Positions 1 through 7,851 of a stretch of DNA of 64,000 nt are shown piece by piece. Numbering within the stretch: position 1 is the first letter of the stretch; every line of letters begins with the position of its first letter. The DNA is taken from contig NZ_CP011801.1 in the NCBI RefSeq assembly GCF_001273775.1, positions 1,776,001-1,840,000 of the forward strand, read 5' to 3'. The translations under genes were made by a program, and so were the position numbers. This DNA is from Nitrospira moscoviensis. Lineage in GTDB: Bacteria > Nitrospirota > Nitrospiria > Nitrospirales > Nitrospiraceae. Under the pieces are notes generated by a model. The model was not told where the DNA came from, ran no database searches, and was given only the letters and a program-made list of their open reading frames with translations.

Positions 1-1
1 G

Positions 2-862
2 GCCATCGTCCAAGTCAGCGGCGGTCTCACGATTAGAGACTTGGCTCGTCGGATCGTCGAATCGCTTGATCCTGACAAGTATCCCCCCTCGCCCCTTGCG
101 GGAGAGGGCAGGGGTGAGGGGGGTTCCAAACGAGCCCGTCAAGAAGCAGCCAAGCCGTTCCAAGACCCGAAGCTGCGCGAATTGCTCATCGACATCAAGA
201 AGAAGAACGAACTCGTCATCGACCACGTGAGCCAGGATCAAGTCATCGAAGCAGGCTTCAGCGCCGAGGCGTTGGCTCGCGCCAGGACCATCGTGCAGTC
301 GTTCGAACAGTTCATCAAGCAGCACAAGGACGAGATCACCGCACTGCAAGTCCTCTACAGCAAGCCCTACAAACAGCGCCTCACGTTCGAGAACATCAAG
401 GAACTGGCCGACGCCATCGAGAAACCGCCCTATCTCTGGAATGAATCCCAACTCTGGCAAGCCTACGCGGCGCTGGAGAAGTCGAAGGTCAAAGGCGCAA
501 GCGGCAAACGCATCCTGACGGACCTGGTTTCGCTCGTCCGCTTCGCCATCCACCAGGACAACGAGCTGGTGCCGTTTCCCGAGCGGGTCAACGCCAACTT
601 CAATGCCTGGCTCGCTCAGCAACAAAGCATTCCTTCGCCCCTCATGGGAGAGGGCAAGGGTGAGGGGCTGCGGTTCACCCAGGAACAAATCCATTGGCTC
701 GAAATGATCCGCGATCACGTCGCCGCGAACCTCGCCATAGGCCCGGACGATTTCGAGTACGCGCCGTTTGCCCAAGAAGGCGGATTGGGCAAGGCCCATC
801 GATTGTTTCCAGAAGGCCTGCAGCCCATAATAGATGCGCTGAACGTGGCCCTGGTGGCCTAA
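2..862 (+). CDS. hsdR: Type I restriction enzyme R subunit, C-terminal part (5' end outside window)
   Basis: C-terminal part of HsdR, the ATP-dependent translocase/endonuclease subunit of a type I restriction-modification complex. The frame is open to the left edge, so the gene starts outside the window and the TTG at 41 is not its real start. About 286 residues are visible. They match the helical C-terminal region of the family, so the motor and nuclease domains are off-window. The end carries the family-typical block DDFEYAPF followed by GGLGKAH and a last helix. Two palindromic repeats lie inside the frame, at about residues 28-41 and 211-223, without breaking it. A toxin-antitoxin pair, a second copy of the hsdR end, hsdS and hsdM follow on the same strand. 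Confidence 0.85.
   Translation, partial: AIVQVSGGLTIRDLARRIVESLDPDKYPPSPLAGEGRGEGGSKRARQEAAKPFQDPKLRELLIDIKKKNELVIDHVSQDQVIEAGFSAEALARARTIVQSFEQFIKQHKDEITALQVLYSKPYKQRLTFENIKELADAIEKPPYLWNESQLWQAYAALEKSKVKGASGKRILTDLVSLVRFAIHQDNELVPFPERVNANFNAWLAQQQSIPSPLMGEGKGEGLRFTQEQIHWLEMIRDHVAANLAIGPDDFEYAPFAQEGGLGKAHRLFPEGLQPIIDALNVALVA
83..124. repeat. Palindromic repeat inserted in frame in hsdR (copy 1)
   Basis: A GC-rich imperfect inverted repeat: CCCCCTCGCCCC on the left is answered by GGGGTGAGGGGG on the right, around a centre reading TTGCGGGAGAGGGC. It is translated inside hsdR as PPSPLAGEGRGEGG, a low-complexity insert unlike the flanking helices. A second copy lies at 632-667. Confidence 0.75.
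632..667. repeat. Palindromic repeat inserted in frame in hsdR (copy 2)
   Basis: Same element and orientation as the copy at 83-124, with arms CCTTCGCCCCTC and AAGGGTGAGGGG and the shared core GGGAGAGGGCA. It is translated as IPSPLMGEGKGEG. Both copies use the same reading frame, so each inserts nearly the same peptide. Confidence 0.75.
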
Positions 863-972
863 GGAGAGGACTGAAGCGGGCGCAGGAACCGGCGATGCGC
901 CACGTGTGGGACAGCCAGGCCGACGAGGTTTGGAATGGCGTGTGAGCCTGCGGACATGGAGGAGGATGCACC

Positions 973-1203
973 ATGAAGGCTAATGCAAAGAAGATTCTGG
1001 AAGAGGCTATGCAGTTGGAGCCTGGCGCCCGTGCCATGATTGCCGAAACTCTCTTGGAGAGCCTCGACTTCGAGGAGGACTTTGAGATTTCGCAGGCGTG
1101 GCGGGAGGAGATTCAACGGCGCTGTGATCAGATCGATCGCGGGGAAGTGGAGTTGATCGACTCTGAGACAGTGATGGCTGAACTGCGGAAGAAGCACGCC
1201 TGA
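973..1203 (+). CDS. Addiction-module antitoxin component (Unstab_antitox/TIGR02574-like)
   Basis: A 76-residue acidic protein matching the putative addiction-module component family: an N-terminal helix with AKKILEEAMQLEPGAR, the segment ETLLESLD, and a C-terminal region with W.EEI..R that wraps the partner toxin. The start is supported by a GGAGG box at about 957-963, just upstream of the ATG. The stop overlaps the start of the next gene by one base, the usual translational coupling of such pairs. It presumably neutralises the ParE/RelE-like protein encoded next and represses its own promoter. The pair sits between two copies of the hsdR 3' end. Confidence 0.75.
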   Translation: MKANAKKILEEAMQLEPGARAMIAETLLESLDFEEDFEISQAWREEIQRRCDQIDRGEVELIDSETVMAELRKKHA

Positions 1204-1496
1204 TGCGGGTCCGGTGGCATGGGGAAGCTCGAATCGAGGCGGACGAGGCAGCGAGCTTTTACGGGGCAAGGCAACCGGGTCTTGACCGACGTTTTCTCGA
1301 CATCCTGGAAGATGCCCTCCAGAGAATCAGCCGTCGCCCCCAGATGTATCCGAAGGTTGAGGGCGCTATCCACAAGTGCAGGCTCCCTCGCTTCCCATAT
1401 GGGGTCATCTATCGGATGAAATCAGAGACAGTCGAAATCCTCGCGATCATGCACCTGAAGCGAGAGCCAGGGTATTGGAAGGCACGATCGCGATGA
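1203..1496 (+). CDS. RelE/ParE-family toxin
   Basis: A 97-residue basic protein with the RelE/ParE superfamily pattern: an N-terminal helix with EARIEADEAASFY, a central helix with RFLDILEDALQRI, the motif P..YP in RRPQMYPKVEG, and a C-terminal sheet with RLPRFPYGVIYR and EILAIMHLKREPGYW. The ATG overlaps the antitoxin TGA by one base. By family it could poison DNA gyrase (ParE) or cleave mRNA (RelE); the RFPYGVIYR and H..R.P.YW pattern is closest to the ParE-like plasmid-stabilisation group. Its length is normal and no catalytic region is missing, so it may be active. Confidence 0.75.
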   Translation: MRVRWHGEARIEADEAASFYGARQPGLDRRFLDILEDALQRISRRPQMYPKVEGAIHKCRLPRFPYGVIYRMKSETVEILAIMHLKREPGYWKARSR

Positions 1497-1517
1497 GTCG
1501 TGTCTCTTTGCCTGAGG

Positions 1518-1676
1518 ATGCCTGCGAACACGTCGCAGGCGAATCTCAGCATCGAGAAGGACGACTTTGAGCTGGCGCCGTTTAGTCGAGAAGGTGGGTT
1601 AGGGAAGGTGCATCAGGTCTTTGGGGGTGAGTTGAACAGGATTATTGATGAGTTGAACGGGGTACTGGCTGCATGA
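1518..1676 (+). pseudogene. hsdR: Second copy of the hsdR 3' end (remnant)
   Basis: A 52-codon open stretch with IEKDDFELAPFSREGGLGK near its middle and ending in IIDELNGVLAA. It aligns residue by residue with the end of the upstream hsdR (DDFEYAPFAQEGGLGK ... IIDALNVALVA) but is diverged at DNA level, so it is a different allele and not a recent copy. Its TGA overlaps the hsdS ATG, the coupling expected at an original hsdR-hsdS junction. The rest of that hsdR is absent. The toxin-antitoxin pair lies between the two tails. Confidence 0.75.
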
Positions 1677-3025
1677 CGAAAACATTAGAAGATATCTTTG
1701 AGCCCGCAATACCCATTGTGCCTGCGGGCTGGGATGTTTTGCCCTTTGAACAAGCTGCAGATGTAGTTTCCGACAAGGGCAAGCGAATTAAACAGGGGTC
1801 GTACCTGCCAGCCGGCGCGATTCCAATAATCGATCAAGGACAGGAGCCTATCGGAGGCTACACGAATGATCAGGACTTGGCTTATGAGGGTGGGCTGCCT
1901 GTTATTCTTTTTGGCGACCATACGCGATCGGTCAAGTACGTTGATAGGCGGTTTGCTGTTGGAGCCGAAGGTGTAAAGATTCTGAGGCCAAATGACGCCT
2001 ATGTTCCCAAGTTTTTTTACTACTTGCTTCGCTCGCTACAGATTCCGAGCCGAGGCTATAGCAGGCACTTTCAGTTTTTAAGAAAGTTTCATTTCCCACT
2101 TGCTCCATATAACCAACAGACCGCCATCGTCGCGGAGATTGAAAAGCAATTCTCCCGCCTCGACGAAGCCGTCGCCTCGCTCAAGCGCACCAAGGCCAGC
2201 CTCAAGCGTTACAAAGCCGCCGTCCTCAAAGCCGCCGTCGAAGGAAAACTGACCGAAGGCTGGCGCAAGCAGCATCCGGATGTCGAATCTGCCAGCAAAC
2301 TGCTCGAACGTATCCAGGCCGAACGTCGGACTAAGTGGAACGGCAGAGCAAAATATCAAGAGCCAGAGAAACCGGACGCCAGCAGGCTGGCTACTCTTCC
2401 GGAGGGATGGGTATGGACCAACATAGATCAACTCGCAGAGGTAGGAACGGGCGCCACGCCGAAGCGAGGCAAGGCGACGTATTACAGTGGTGGCCACATT
2501 CCATGGGTGACAAGTTCAGCTTTGAACAAAGAGCATGTAGACAAAGCCGATGAGTTTGTGACTGACACAGCCCTTAGAGAGACAAACCTTAGTCTCTATC
2601 CGCCTGGAACGCTCCTTCTTGCGATGTACGGCGAAGGAAGAACACGGGGGAAATGTTCTGTGTTGCGCATTCATGCAACCACCAACCAAGCCATTGCCGC
2701 CATCCAGTGTGCTGGCGAGATTCGGGATTACCTCAAGTTAGCAATCTGGAATCAATACGAAGATCTCAGACGGACCGCTTCCGGCGGGGTGCAGCCCAAT
2801 CTTAACTTGAGCCTCGTACGGGCCATTACGATTCCGGTCCCCCCTCTTTCAGAGCAAGTGCATATTGTTGCTGAAGTCGAGCGCCGCCTGTCCGTCATTG
2901 ACGAACTCGAAGGCACCGTCGAAGCCAACCTCACCCGCGCTGAACGCTTGAAGCAGAGTGTTCTCGCAAATGCTTTTTCCGGCAAGACTGGGTCATCCAA
3001 CTTGGTCAGAGAGATTAAGGAATGA
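1673..3025 (+). CDS. hsdS: Type I restriction-modification specificity subunit
   Basis: HsdS, 450 residues, the DNA-recognition subunit that directs both methylation and cleavage. The architecture is complete: target-recognition domain 1 at about 15-150, a conserved helical spacer at about 155-215 (AEIEKQFSRLDEAVASLKR), target-recognition domain 2 beginning LPEGWVWT at about 240-400, and a second conserved helix at about 400-435 (AEVERRLSVIDELEG). The two recognition domains differ, so a bipartite asymmetric target is expected. Base use changes sharply along the gene: the recognition domains are AT-richer than the helical spacers, which fits domain shuffling. The ATG overlaps the stop of the hsdR remnant, and the gene's own stop overlaps the next start. 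Confidence 0.9.
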   Translation: MTKTLEDIFEPAIPIVPAGWDVLPFEQAADVVSDKGKRIKQGSYLPAGAIPIIDQGQEPIGGYTNDQDLAYEGGLPVILFGDHTRSVKYVDRRFAVGAEGVKILRPNDAYVPKFFYYLLRSLQIPSRGYSRHFQFLRKFHFPLAPYNQQTAIVAEIEKQFSRLDEAVASLKRTKASLKRYKAAVLKAAVEGKLTEGWRKQHPDVESASKLLERIQAERRTKWNGRAKYQEPEKPDASRLATLPEGWVWTNIDQLAEVGTGATPKRGKATYYSGGHIPWVTSSALNKEHVDKADEFVTDTALRETNLSLYPPGTLLLAMYGEGRTRGKCSVLRIHATTNQAIAAIQCAGEIRDYLKLAIWNQYEDLRRTASGGVQPNLNLSLVRAITIPVPPLSEQVHIVAEVERRLSVIDELEGTVEANLTRAERLKQSVLANAFSGKTGSSNLVREIKE

Positions 3026-4890
3026 AGCTGGCAAGGTTAAGAATTCGAAACTTTCGTTGCTACAAGGATGAGATCGCCTTTGATTTTGATCAGCTGACGG
3101 CCTTTATTGGCAGGAATGACGTTGGCAAGTCGACGGTTATGGATGCCCTCGATATATTCCTAAACGATGGTGCGCCTGATAAGAATGATGCAAGCAAGAG
3201 CGGCGACGCGAAAGACCTGACAATTATCTGTGAATTCAGTGATCTCCCTACTGCTGCTGTTATTGATGAAGACTTTCCCACGACATTTGAAGCTGAGTAC
3301 CTACTTAACGCCGAAGGGCGATTAGAGATCCATAAGACATATAGCGGCCATACCGCTACTCCTAAATGCGTTAGCATTGGTGCGTTTGCTATTCATCCAA
3401 CCGCTGACATAGCTTCGGATTTACTACAGCTAAAGAACCCAGAACTTAAACAGCGAGCGAAGGAACTGAAAATCAGCCTGGACGGGATTGATCTGAAGAT
3501 AAATGCTCAATTGCGGCAGCGAATTCGGGAAGCAATCGGCGATCTGAAGCTTCAGCCGTCATTTGTTCCTCTGCATGAAGAGAATGCTAAAAAAGCGTGG
3601 GAAGGCATAAGGGCACACATGCCGGTATTTGCGCTATTCAAATCAGATAGAGCAAGTACCGACCAAGATCCTGAGGCGCAAGATCCGTTGAAGGCTGCTG
3701 TGAAGGAGGCTATCAAGGAGAAAGAGCATGAATTAAATGCCATCGTGACCCACGTTGAGACAGAAGTGAGGAGAATAGCGCAAAAGACTCTGGAAAAGCT
3801 AAGGGAAATGGACTCGAGTTTGGCGCAGAAGCTGACTGCCCAGTTTACGGCCCCAAAATGGGAGTCACTGTTCAAGGCAACCATTGCTGGGGACGACGAC
3901 ATTCCCATTAACAAGCGAGGAAGTGGTGTAAAGCGCCTAATTCTTTTAAATTTCTTCCGCGCAAAGGCTGAGATGCAGGGGAGAGAAAGAGACGGTGCCC
4001 CCATAATTTACGCCATCGAAGAACCTGAGACGAGCCAACACCCGCACAATCAGCGCATGTTAGTCAGTGCCTTGATGGATTTGGCCACTCAGAACCAAGT
4101 TATCATAACGACACACACGCCAATGCTCGCAAGGACGTTGCAGGATAGCTGTCTTCGCTACATTCACCAAAATGCAGACAAAACACGAGAGGTGCGTCGA
4201 GGTGGGCAAGATACTAATAAGGTGTTTGCTAATTCGTTAGGGGTTCTTCCAGATAACTCGATCAAGCTTTTTGTTGGAGTCGAAGGAAGACACGACATAA
4301 CTTTTCTTAAGCACCTGTCGAAGATCCTAAGATCCGCAGGTGTCAATGTCTTAGATCTGGAAGGCATGGAGCTTTCAGGCGAGTTAATCTTTTTCCCGCT
4401 GGGTGGATCATCCTTGGCATTGTGGACATCTCGCTTGGAACCGCTAGCGCGACCTGAATTTCACCTATTTGACCGTGATACTCAGCCGCCAGCAGCCGCG
4501 CGGTATCAAGCCGAAGCGAGTGCGGTCAACTTACGGGACAGGTGTAAGGCACTCATCACGGCAAAGAAGGAAATGGAAAATTATTTGCATTTTGAAGCGA
4601 TAAACGAAGCGTACTCTCAGTTCGGTATTGCCTTAGGTCTGACATCTAACTTTGGGGATTTCGATGATGTGCCTGCTTCGGTTGCCCAGAAGGTACATGC
4701 ACTTAACGGCAGTCAGAAGTTATGGGCCCAGTTGGATGACAACACACGCAAGAGAAAGATCTCCCAGGCGAAGGTCCATCTAAATGACCTTGCAGCCTCC
4801 CTTATGACAAAGTCACGTTTAGATCAAATTGATTCTGACGGAGACGTTATGGGTTGGTTTTCAGAAATGAAGAGGTTATCGAGTGTCTAG
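3022..4890 (+). CDS. OLD-family ATP-dependent nuclease (ABC-ATPase plus TOPRIM)
   Basis: A 622-residue protein with an N-terminal SMC/RecF-like ATPase: Walker A GRNDVGKST at about 30-38, a coiled stretch near 230-270, and Walker B YAIEEPETSQHP near 330. A C-terminal TOPRIM domain follows, with FVGVEGRHD near 416, FHLFDRD near 483 and KKEMENYL near 512. This is the layout of OLD nucleases and of single-chain relatives of the PARIS and Gabija ATPase/nuclease systems. The gene overlaps hsdS by 4 bases and hsdM by 8 bases, so it is translated as part of the hsd operon. Its base use is clearly more AT-rich than hsdM, which suggests separate acquisition. A role in anti-phage defence together with the restriction system is inference. 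Confidence 0.85.
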   Translation: MKLARLRIRNFRCYKDEIAFDFDQLTAFIGRNDVGKSTVMDALDIFLNDGAPDKNDASKSGDAKDLTIICEFSDLPTAAVIDEDFPTTFEAEYLLNAEGRLEIHKTYSGHTATPKCVSIGAFAIHPTADIASDLLQLKNPELKQRAKELKISLDGIDLKINAQLRQRIREAIGDLKLQPSFVPLHEENAKKAWEGIRAHMPVFALFKSDRASTDQDPEAQDPLKAAVKEAIKEKEHELNAIVTHVETEVRRIAQKTLEKLREMDSSLAQKLTAQFTAPKWESLFKATIAGDDDIPINKRGSGVKRLILLNFFRAKAEMQGRERDGAPIIYAIEEPETSQHPHNQRMLVSALMDLATQNQVIITTHTPMLARTLQDSCLRYIHQNADKTREVRRGGQDTNKVFANSLGVLPDNSIKLFVGVEGRHDITFLKHLSKILRSAGVNVLDLEGMELSGELIFFPLGGSSLALWTSRLEPLARPEFHLFDRDTQPPAAARYQAEASAVNLRDRCKALITAKKEMENYLHFEAINEAYSQFGIALGLTSNFGDFDDVPASVAQKVHALNGSQKLWAQLDDNTRKRKISQAKVHLNDLAASLMTKSRLDQIDSDGDVMGWFSEMKRLSSV

Positions 4891-6388
4891 CAGTGGTATT
4901 CAAATCGTCCAAAAACTTTGGAACTACTGCAGCGTTCTGCGTGACGACGGCATGAGCTACGGCGACTACGTCGAGCAGTTGACGTATTTGCTGTTCCTCA
5001 AGATGGCGGATGAGCGGACGAAGCCGCCGTATAACCAGCCGAGTCCCATTCCTGACAAATATAGTTGGCCGAGCCTGCTCAAGAAGGACGGTGATGAGCT
5101 GTTCGACCACTACCGCCACAGCTTGGAGAGGCTCGGCAACGAGAAGGGTTTGCTCGGACTGATCTTCAACAAGTCGCAGAACAAATTCCAGGACCCCGCC
5201 AAGCTGCGCCGCTTGATCGTGGACCTGATCGACAAGGAAGACTGGTCGGCGATGAGCGCCGACGTGAAGGGCGACGCCTACGAAGGGTTGCTCCAAAAGA
5301 ATGCCGAAGACGTGAAAGGTGGTGCCGGTCAGTACTTCACGCCGCGTCCGTTGATCCAGGCGATGGTGGACTGCGTTGCGCCGAAACCAGGTGACACGAT
5401 CTGTGACCCCGCCTGCGGAACCGGCGGATTTTTGCTCGCGGCGCACGACTATGTGGTGAAGCACAATCCGAATCTAACCAAGGCCGAAAAGAAGAAGCTC
5501 AAGCAGGAAACGTTGAAGGGCTATGAGTTGGTTCAGGGCGTCGTCCGCCTCTGCGCCATGAATCTCTTGCTGCACGGTATCGGCTCACAGGATTTTGAGC
5601 CGGTCGAAGCGGCAGACGCCCTGGCTTCAGATCCGAAGGACCGATTCAACGTCGTGCTGACCAATCCGCCGTTCGGCAAGAAGAGCAGCTACACGGTGGT
5701 CGGGCAGGAGGGTGAGGTCTCCAAGGAGCGTGAGACTTACGAGCGGGACGACTTCTGGGCGACGACCTCGAACAAGCAGCTCAATTTCGTTCAGCACGTG
5801 AAGACGATTTTGACAGTGAACGGCCGCGCTGCTGTCGTGGTGCCGGACAACGTGCTATTCGAGGGCGGAGCTGGCGAAACGGTCCGCCGAAAGCTGCTGC
5901 ACGACTGCGACGTCCATACGCTGCTCCGCTTGCCGACCGGCCTCTTCTATGCCCAAGGCGTGAAAGCCAACGTTCTGTTCTTCGACAAGAAGCCGGCCAG
6001 CGAAACACCCTGGACCAAGAAACTCTGGATCTACGACCTCCGTACCAACCAACACTTCACCCTCAAGACGAATCCGCTCAAGCGCGAGGACCTCAACGAA
6101 TTCGTGAAATGCTACAACCCGGCCAACCGCCACGACAGGAAAGCCACCTGGTCCGAAAAGAAACCAGACGGCCGCTGGCGCGCCTACCCCTACGATGAGC
6201 TAGTCGCTCGCGACAAAGCCAGCCTCGACATCTTCTGGCTCAAAGACGAATCCCTCGAAGCCTCCGACAACTTGCCCGATCCAGACGTGATCGCGCAGGA
6301 GATCGTCGACGACCTCGAAGCGGCGCTGGAACAGTTCAGACTGATAGCGAACGATCTCGGGCCGGCAGCTACAAACCAAGCGGAATAG
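4883..6388 (+). CDS. hsdM: Type I restriction-modification DNA methyltransferase subunit
   Basis: HsdM, 501 residues, an N6-adenine methyltransferase that pairs with HsdS. It has the N-terminal HsdM helical domain (YVEQLTYLLFLKMADE), the SAM-binding motif DPACGTGGFLLAA near residue 175, and the catalytic motif NPPFGKK near 260. The GTG start lies inside the end of the preceding nuclease gene (8-base overlap), which indicates translational coupling. The C-terminal region, with segments such as LWIYDLRTN and AWRAYPYDELVARDK-like blocks, is full length. With HsdS and the HsdR encoded upstream it would form a complete R-M system. Confidence 0.92.
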   Translation: MSSSGIQIVQKLWNYCSVLRDDGMSYGDYVEQLTYLLFLKMADERTKPPYNQPSPIPDKYSWPSLLKKDGDELFDHYRHSLERLGNEKGLLGLIFNKSQNKFQDPAKLRRLIVDLIDKEDWSAMSADVKGDAYEGLLQKNAEDVKGGAGQYFTPRPLIQAMVDCVAPKPGDTICDPACGTGGFLLAAHDYVVKHNPNLTKAEKKKLKQETLKGYELVQGVVRLCAMNLLLHGIGSQDFEPVEAADALASDPKDRFNVVLTNPPFGKKSSYTVVGQEGEVSKERETYERDDFWATTSNKQLNFVQHVKTILTVNGRAAVVVPDNVLFEGGAGETVRRKLLHDCDVHTLLRLPTGLFYAQGVKANVLFFDKKPASETPWTKKLWIYDLRTNQHFTLKTNPLKREDLNEFVKCYNPANRHDRKATWSEKKPDGRWRAYPYDELVARDKASLDIFWLKDESLEASDNLPDPDVIAQEIVDDLEAALEQFRLIANDLGPAATNQAE

Positions 6389-6428
6389 GCAAAGCCGTTA
6401 GCCTATCTGTCGGATCTAGAAAGACTGT

Positions 6429-7040
6429 ATGGCTGAATTTATCACGGCACTGTTTACTCACAGCGCAAACTTCATTTCGTGGATATGGGACTCAATCGGC
6501 GATCTCAATGATTTCGTACAAATTGTAGCGATCATCGTCACTGGCATTTGGGGGTATATTTTATTCATTCGTCAAAGACAGAGATATCCGCGAGCAAACC
6601 TAGCGCATCATATTACGCACACGCGTCTTGATGATGGAACGATCGTACTCCATGTTGATGTCACGCTGACGAACGCAGGCCAAGTGCTTTTAAAAATCGT
6701 CAAAGGACAGTTGCGGATTCAATATGTGAAGCCAGCTGGAAGAGATGTCCTCAAAGACGATCCAGGTCCCTTTCCCAGCAACAACGAACGAGAATTTCGG
6801 TGGCCATCAGACGAATGGGAAGAGACCCTCGGGGCATGCGAGGTCGAGCCCGGTGAGAACAACCAGTTTCATTACGACGTCAGATTGAAACAGGCCGTGG
6901 AGGTTGTGAAAGTCTATAGCTACTACAAAAATGAGGTGAAGAAAGGCAGGGACATCGGCTGGAACCTCACGACGCTCTACGACCTCAACGCTGCGCAGCA
7001 ACAAAGGGAGAAATCACTTATCCAGGAGGTGAATCCATGA
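6429..7040 (+). CDS. Membrane-anchored protein of unknown function in the hsd operon
   Basis: 203 residues, no family recognised. One hydrophobic segment at about residues 30-48 (VQIVAIIVTGIWGYILFI) is followed by the basic stretch RQRQRYPR, so the long C-terminal part should face the cytoplasm. That part looks like a beta-rich domain (ILHVDVTLTNAGQVLL, then RIQYVKP). The gene starts 40 bases after hsdM, in the same direction, and is AT-richer than hsdM, so it probably belongs to the same accessory unit as the OLD-like nuclease. Its stop overlaps the start of a 41-codon frame. A membrane-linked accessory role in defence is only a guess from context. Confidence 0.6.
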   Translation: MAEFITALFTHSANFISWIWDSIGDLNDFVQIVAIIVTGIWGYILFIRQRQRYPRANLAHHITHTRLDDGTIVLHVDVTLTNAGQVLLKIVKGQLRIQYVKPAGRDVLKDDPGPFPSNNEREFRWPSDEWEETLGACEVEPGENNQFHYDVRLKQAVEVVKVYSYYKNEVKKGRDIGWNLTTLYDLNAAQQQREKSLIQEVNP

Positions 7041-7162
7041 AGCTCAACGGACCCCGGAAAGGGTTAGACAAAAAGCAGGAGCTCCCCAAGCCTAGGCCAC
7101 AACCTATTTCACCGAACCCTGGTCCGGCGCCTCTTCAGGAGCCCCGTAAGCCGAGGCCATAG
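7037..7162 (+). CDS. Small proline-rich ORF (41 residues)
   Basis: A 41-codon frame with ATG overlapping the preceding stop (ATGA) and a good ribosome-binding site (AGGAGGTG) 7 bases upstream. The product is basic and proline-rich: an N-terminal KLNGPRKGLDKKQELP segment followed by PxP repeats ending EPRKPRP. It has no hydrophobic segment. The coupling and the strong site argue for translation. The function is unknown; it may be an accessory peptide of the membrane protein encoded just before it. Confidence 0.45.
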   Translation: MKLNGPRKGLDKKQELPKPRPQPISPNPGPAPLQEPRKPRP

Positions 7163-7182
7163 GACTGGAGGAATCGGGGGGT

Positions 7183-7308
7183 CAAATCCCCCATGGTGCA
7201 ACCTTCGAGGAAATTCACGAAGATTACCCAGACCTCGAACGCAACGATATTCGGCAGGCTCTTGAATATGCCGCGTGGTTGACTCAGGATGAAGTGTCCA
7301 CCTCATAA
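7183..7308 (+). pseudogene. DUF433-family antitoxin, 3' remnant
   Basis: An open stretch without a start codon, reading GATFEEIHEDYPDLERNDIR then QALEYAAWLTQDEV and a stop. This is the characteristic C-terminal half of DUF433 (VapB-like) proteins. The N-terminal half with the GxPxIxGTR motif is missing. No intact DUF5615-type partner toxin follows; only the codons MRFLL just after it (7323) recall such a start before the frame ends. Confidence 0.7.
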
Positions 7309-7506
7309 GGCTGCCCTATGATGCGCTTCTTGTTACCTCTTGGCTTGAGTGCAATTGTGCATCATGACTTGGAGTGAGACCACCACGAAATGAGTCTTCC
7401 GCCATCGTCCAAAAGCTTTGGAATGCAAGACTGGGGTCATTTGGGGCACAGATGACCGATGGCTAAGAAATAGAGTACAGTTTCCGCATCCTTCACGAGG
7501 CAATTC

Positions 7507-7851
7507 ATGGCTGAGCGAGTAGCCACTTCCGTTCCCGTTCAAGATTCCATCCGCGAAATGGTGCGGCGGATTGCCGCCCAATTTCACCCCGACAAGATAA
7601 TTCTATTCGGCTCGCACGCGCGAGGCCAGGCAGGTCCCGACAGCGACGTGGACCTCTTGATCGTCATGCCGGTGAAAGGCTCCAAGCGGCGGAAAGCGAC
7701 TGAAATCGACGGCGCGCTCGCGGATAGACGAATTCCCCTGGATCTCATCGTGGTGACTCCAGAAGAGTTTGAACGGGCTCGTCATCAGGTCGGGTCGGTC
7801 TTACGTCCCGCAGCGCTCGAGGGATTGGTCCTGTATGACCGAGCCGCGTGA
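7507..7851 (+). CDS. Minimal nucleotidyltransferase (MNT antitoxin of an MNT/HEPN pair)
   Basis: 114 residues with the minimal nucleotidyltransferase signature: FGSHARGQAGPDSDVDLLIV at about 36-55 supplies the GS motif and two metal-binding aspartates, and a third acidic residue is likely in PLDLIVV. In studied MNT/HEPN pairs such a protein AMPylates and silences the HEPN ribonuclease. The HEPN gene follows with a 17-base overlap but carries a frameshift. The reading frame here is intact. Confidence 0.8.
   Translation: MAERVATSVPVQDSIREMVRRIAAQFHPDKIILFGSHARGQAGPDSDVDLLIVMPVKGSKRRKATEIDGALADRRIPLDLIVVTPEEFERARHQVGSVLRPAALEGLVLYDRAA

Noticed and set aside
7323-7380. MRFLL start that could be a DUF5615 toxin after the DUF433 tail
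   Set aside because: The frame stops after about 14 codons and shows no further similarity; five residues are not enough.
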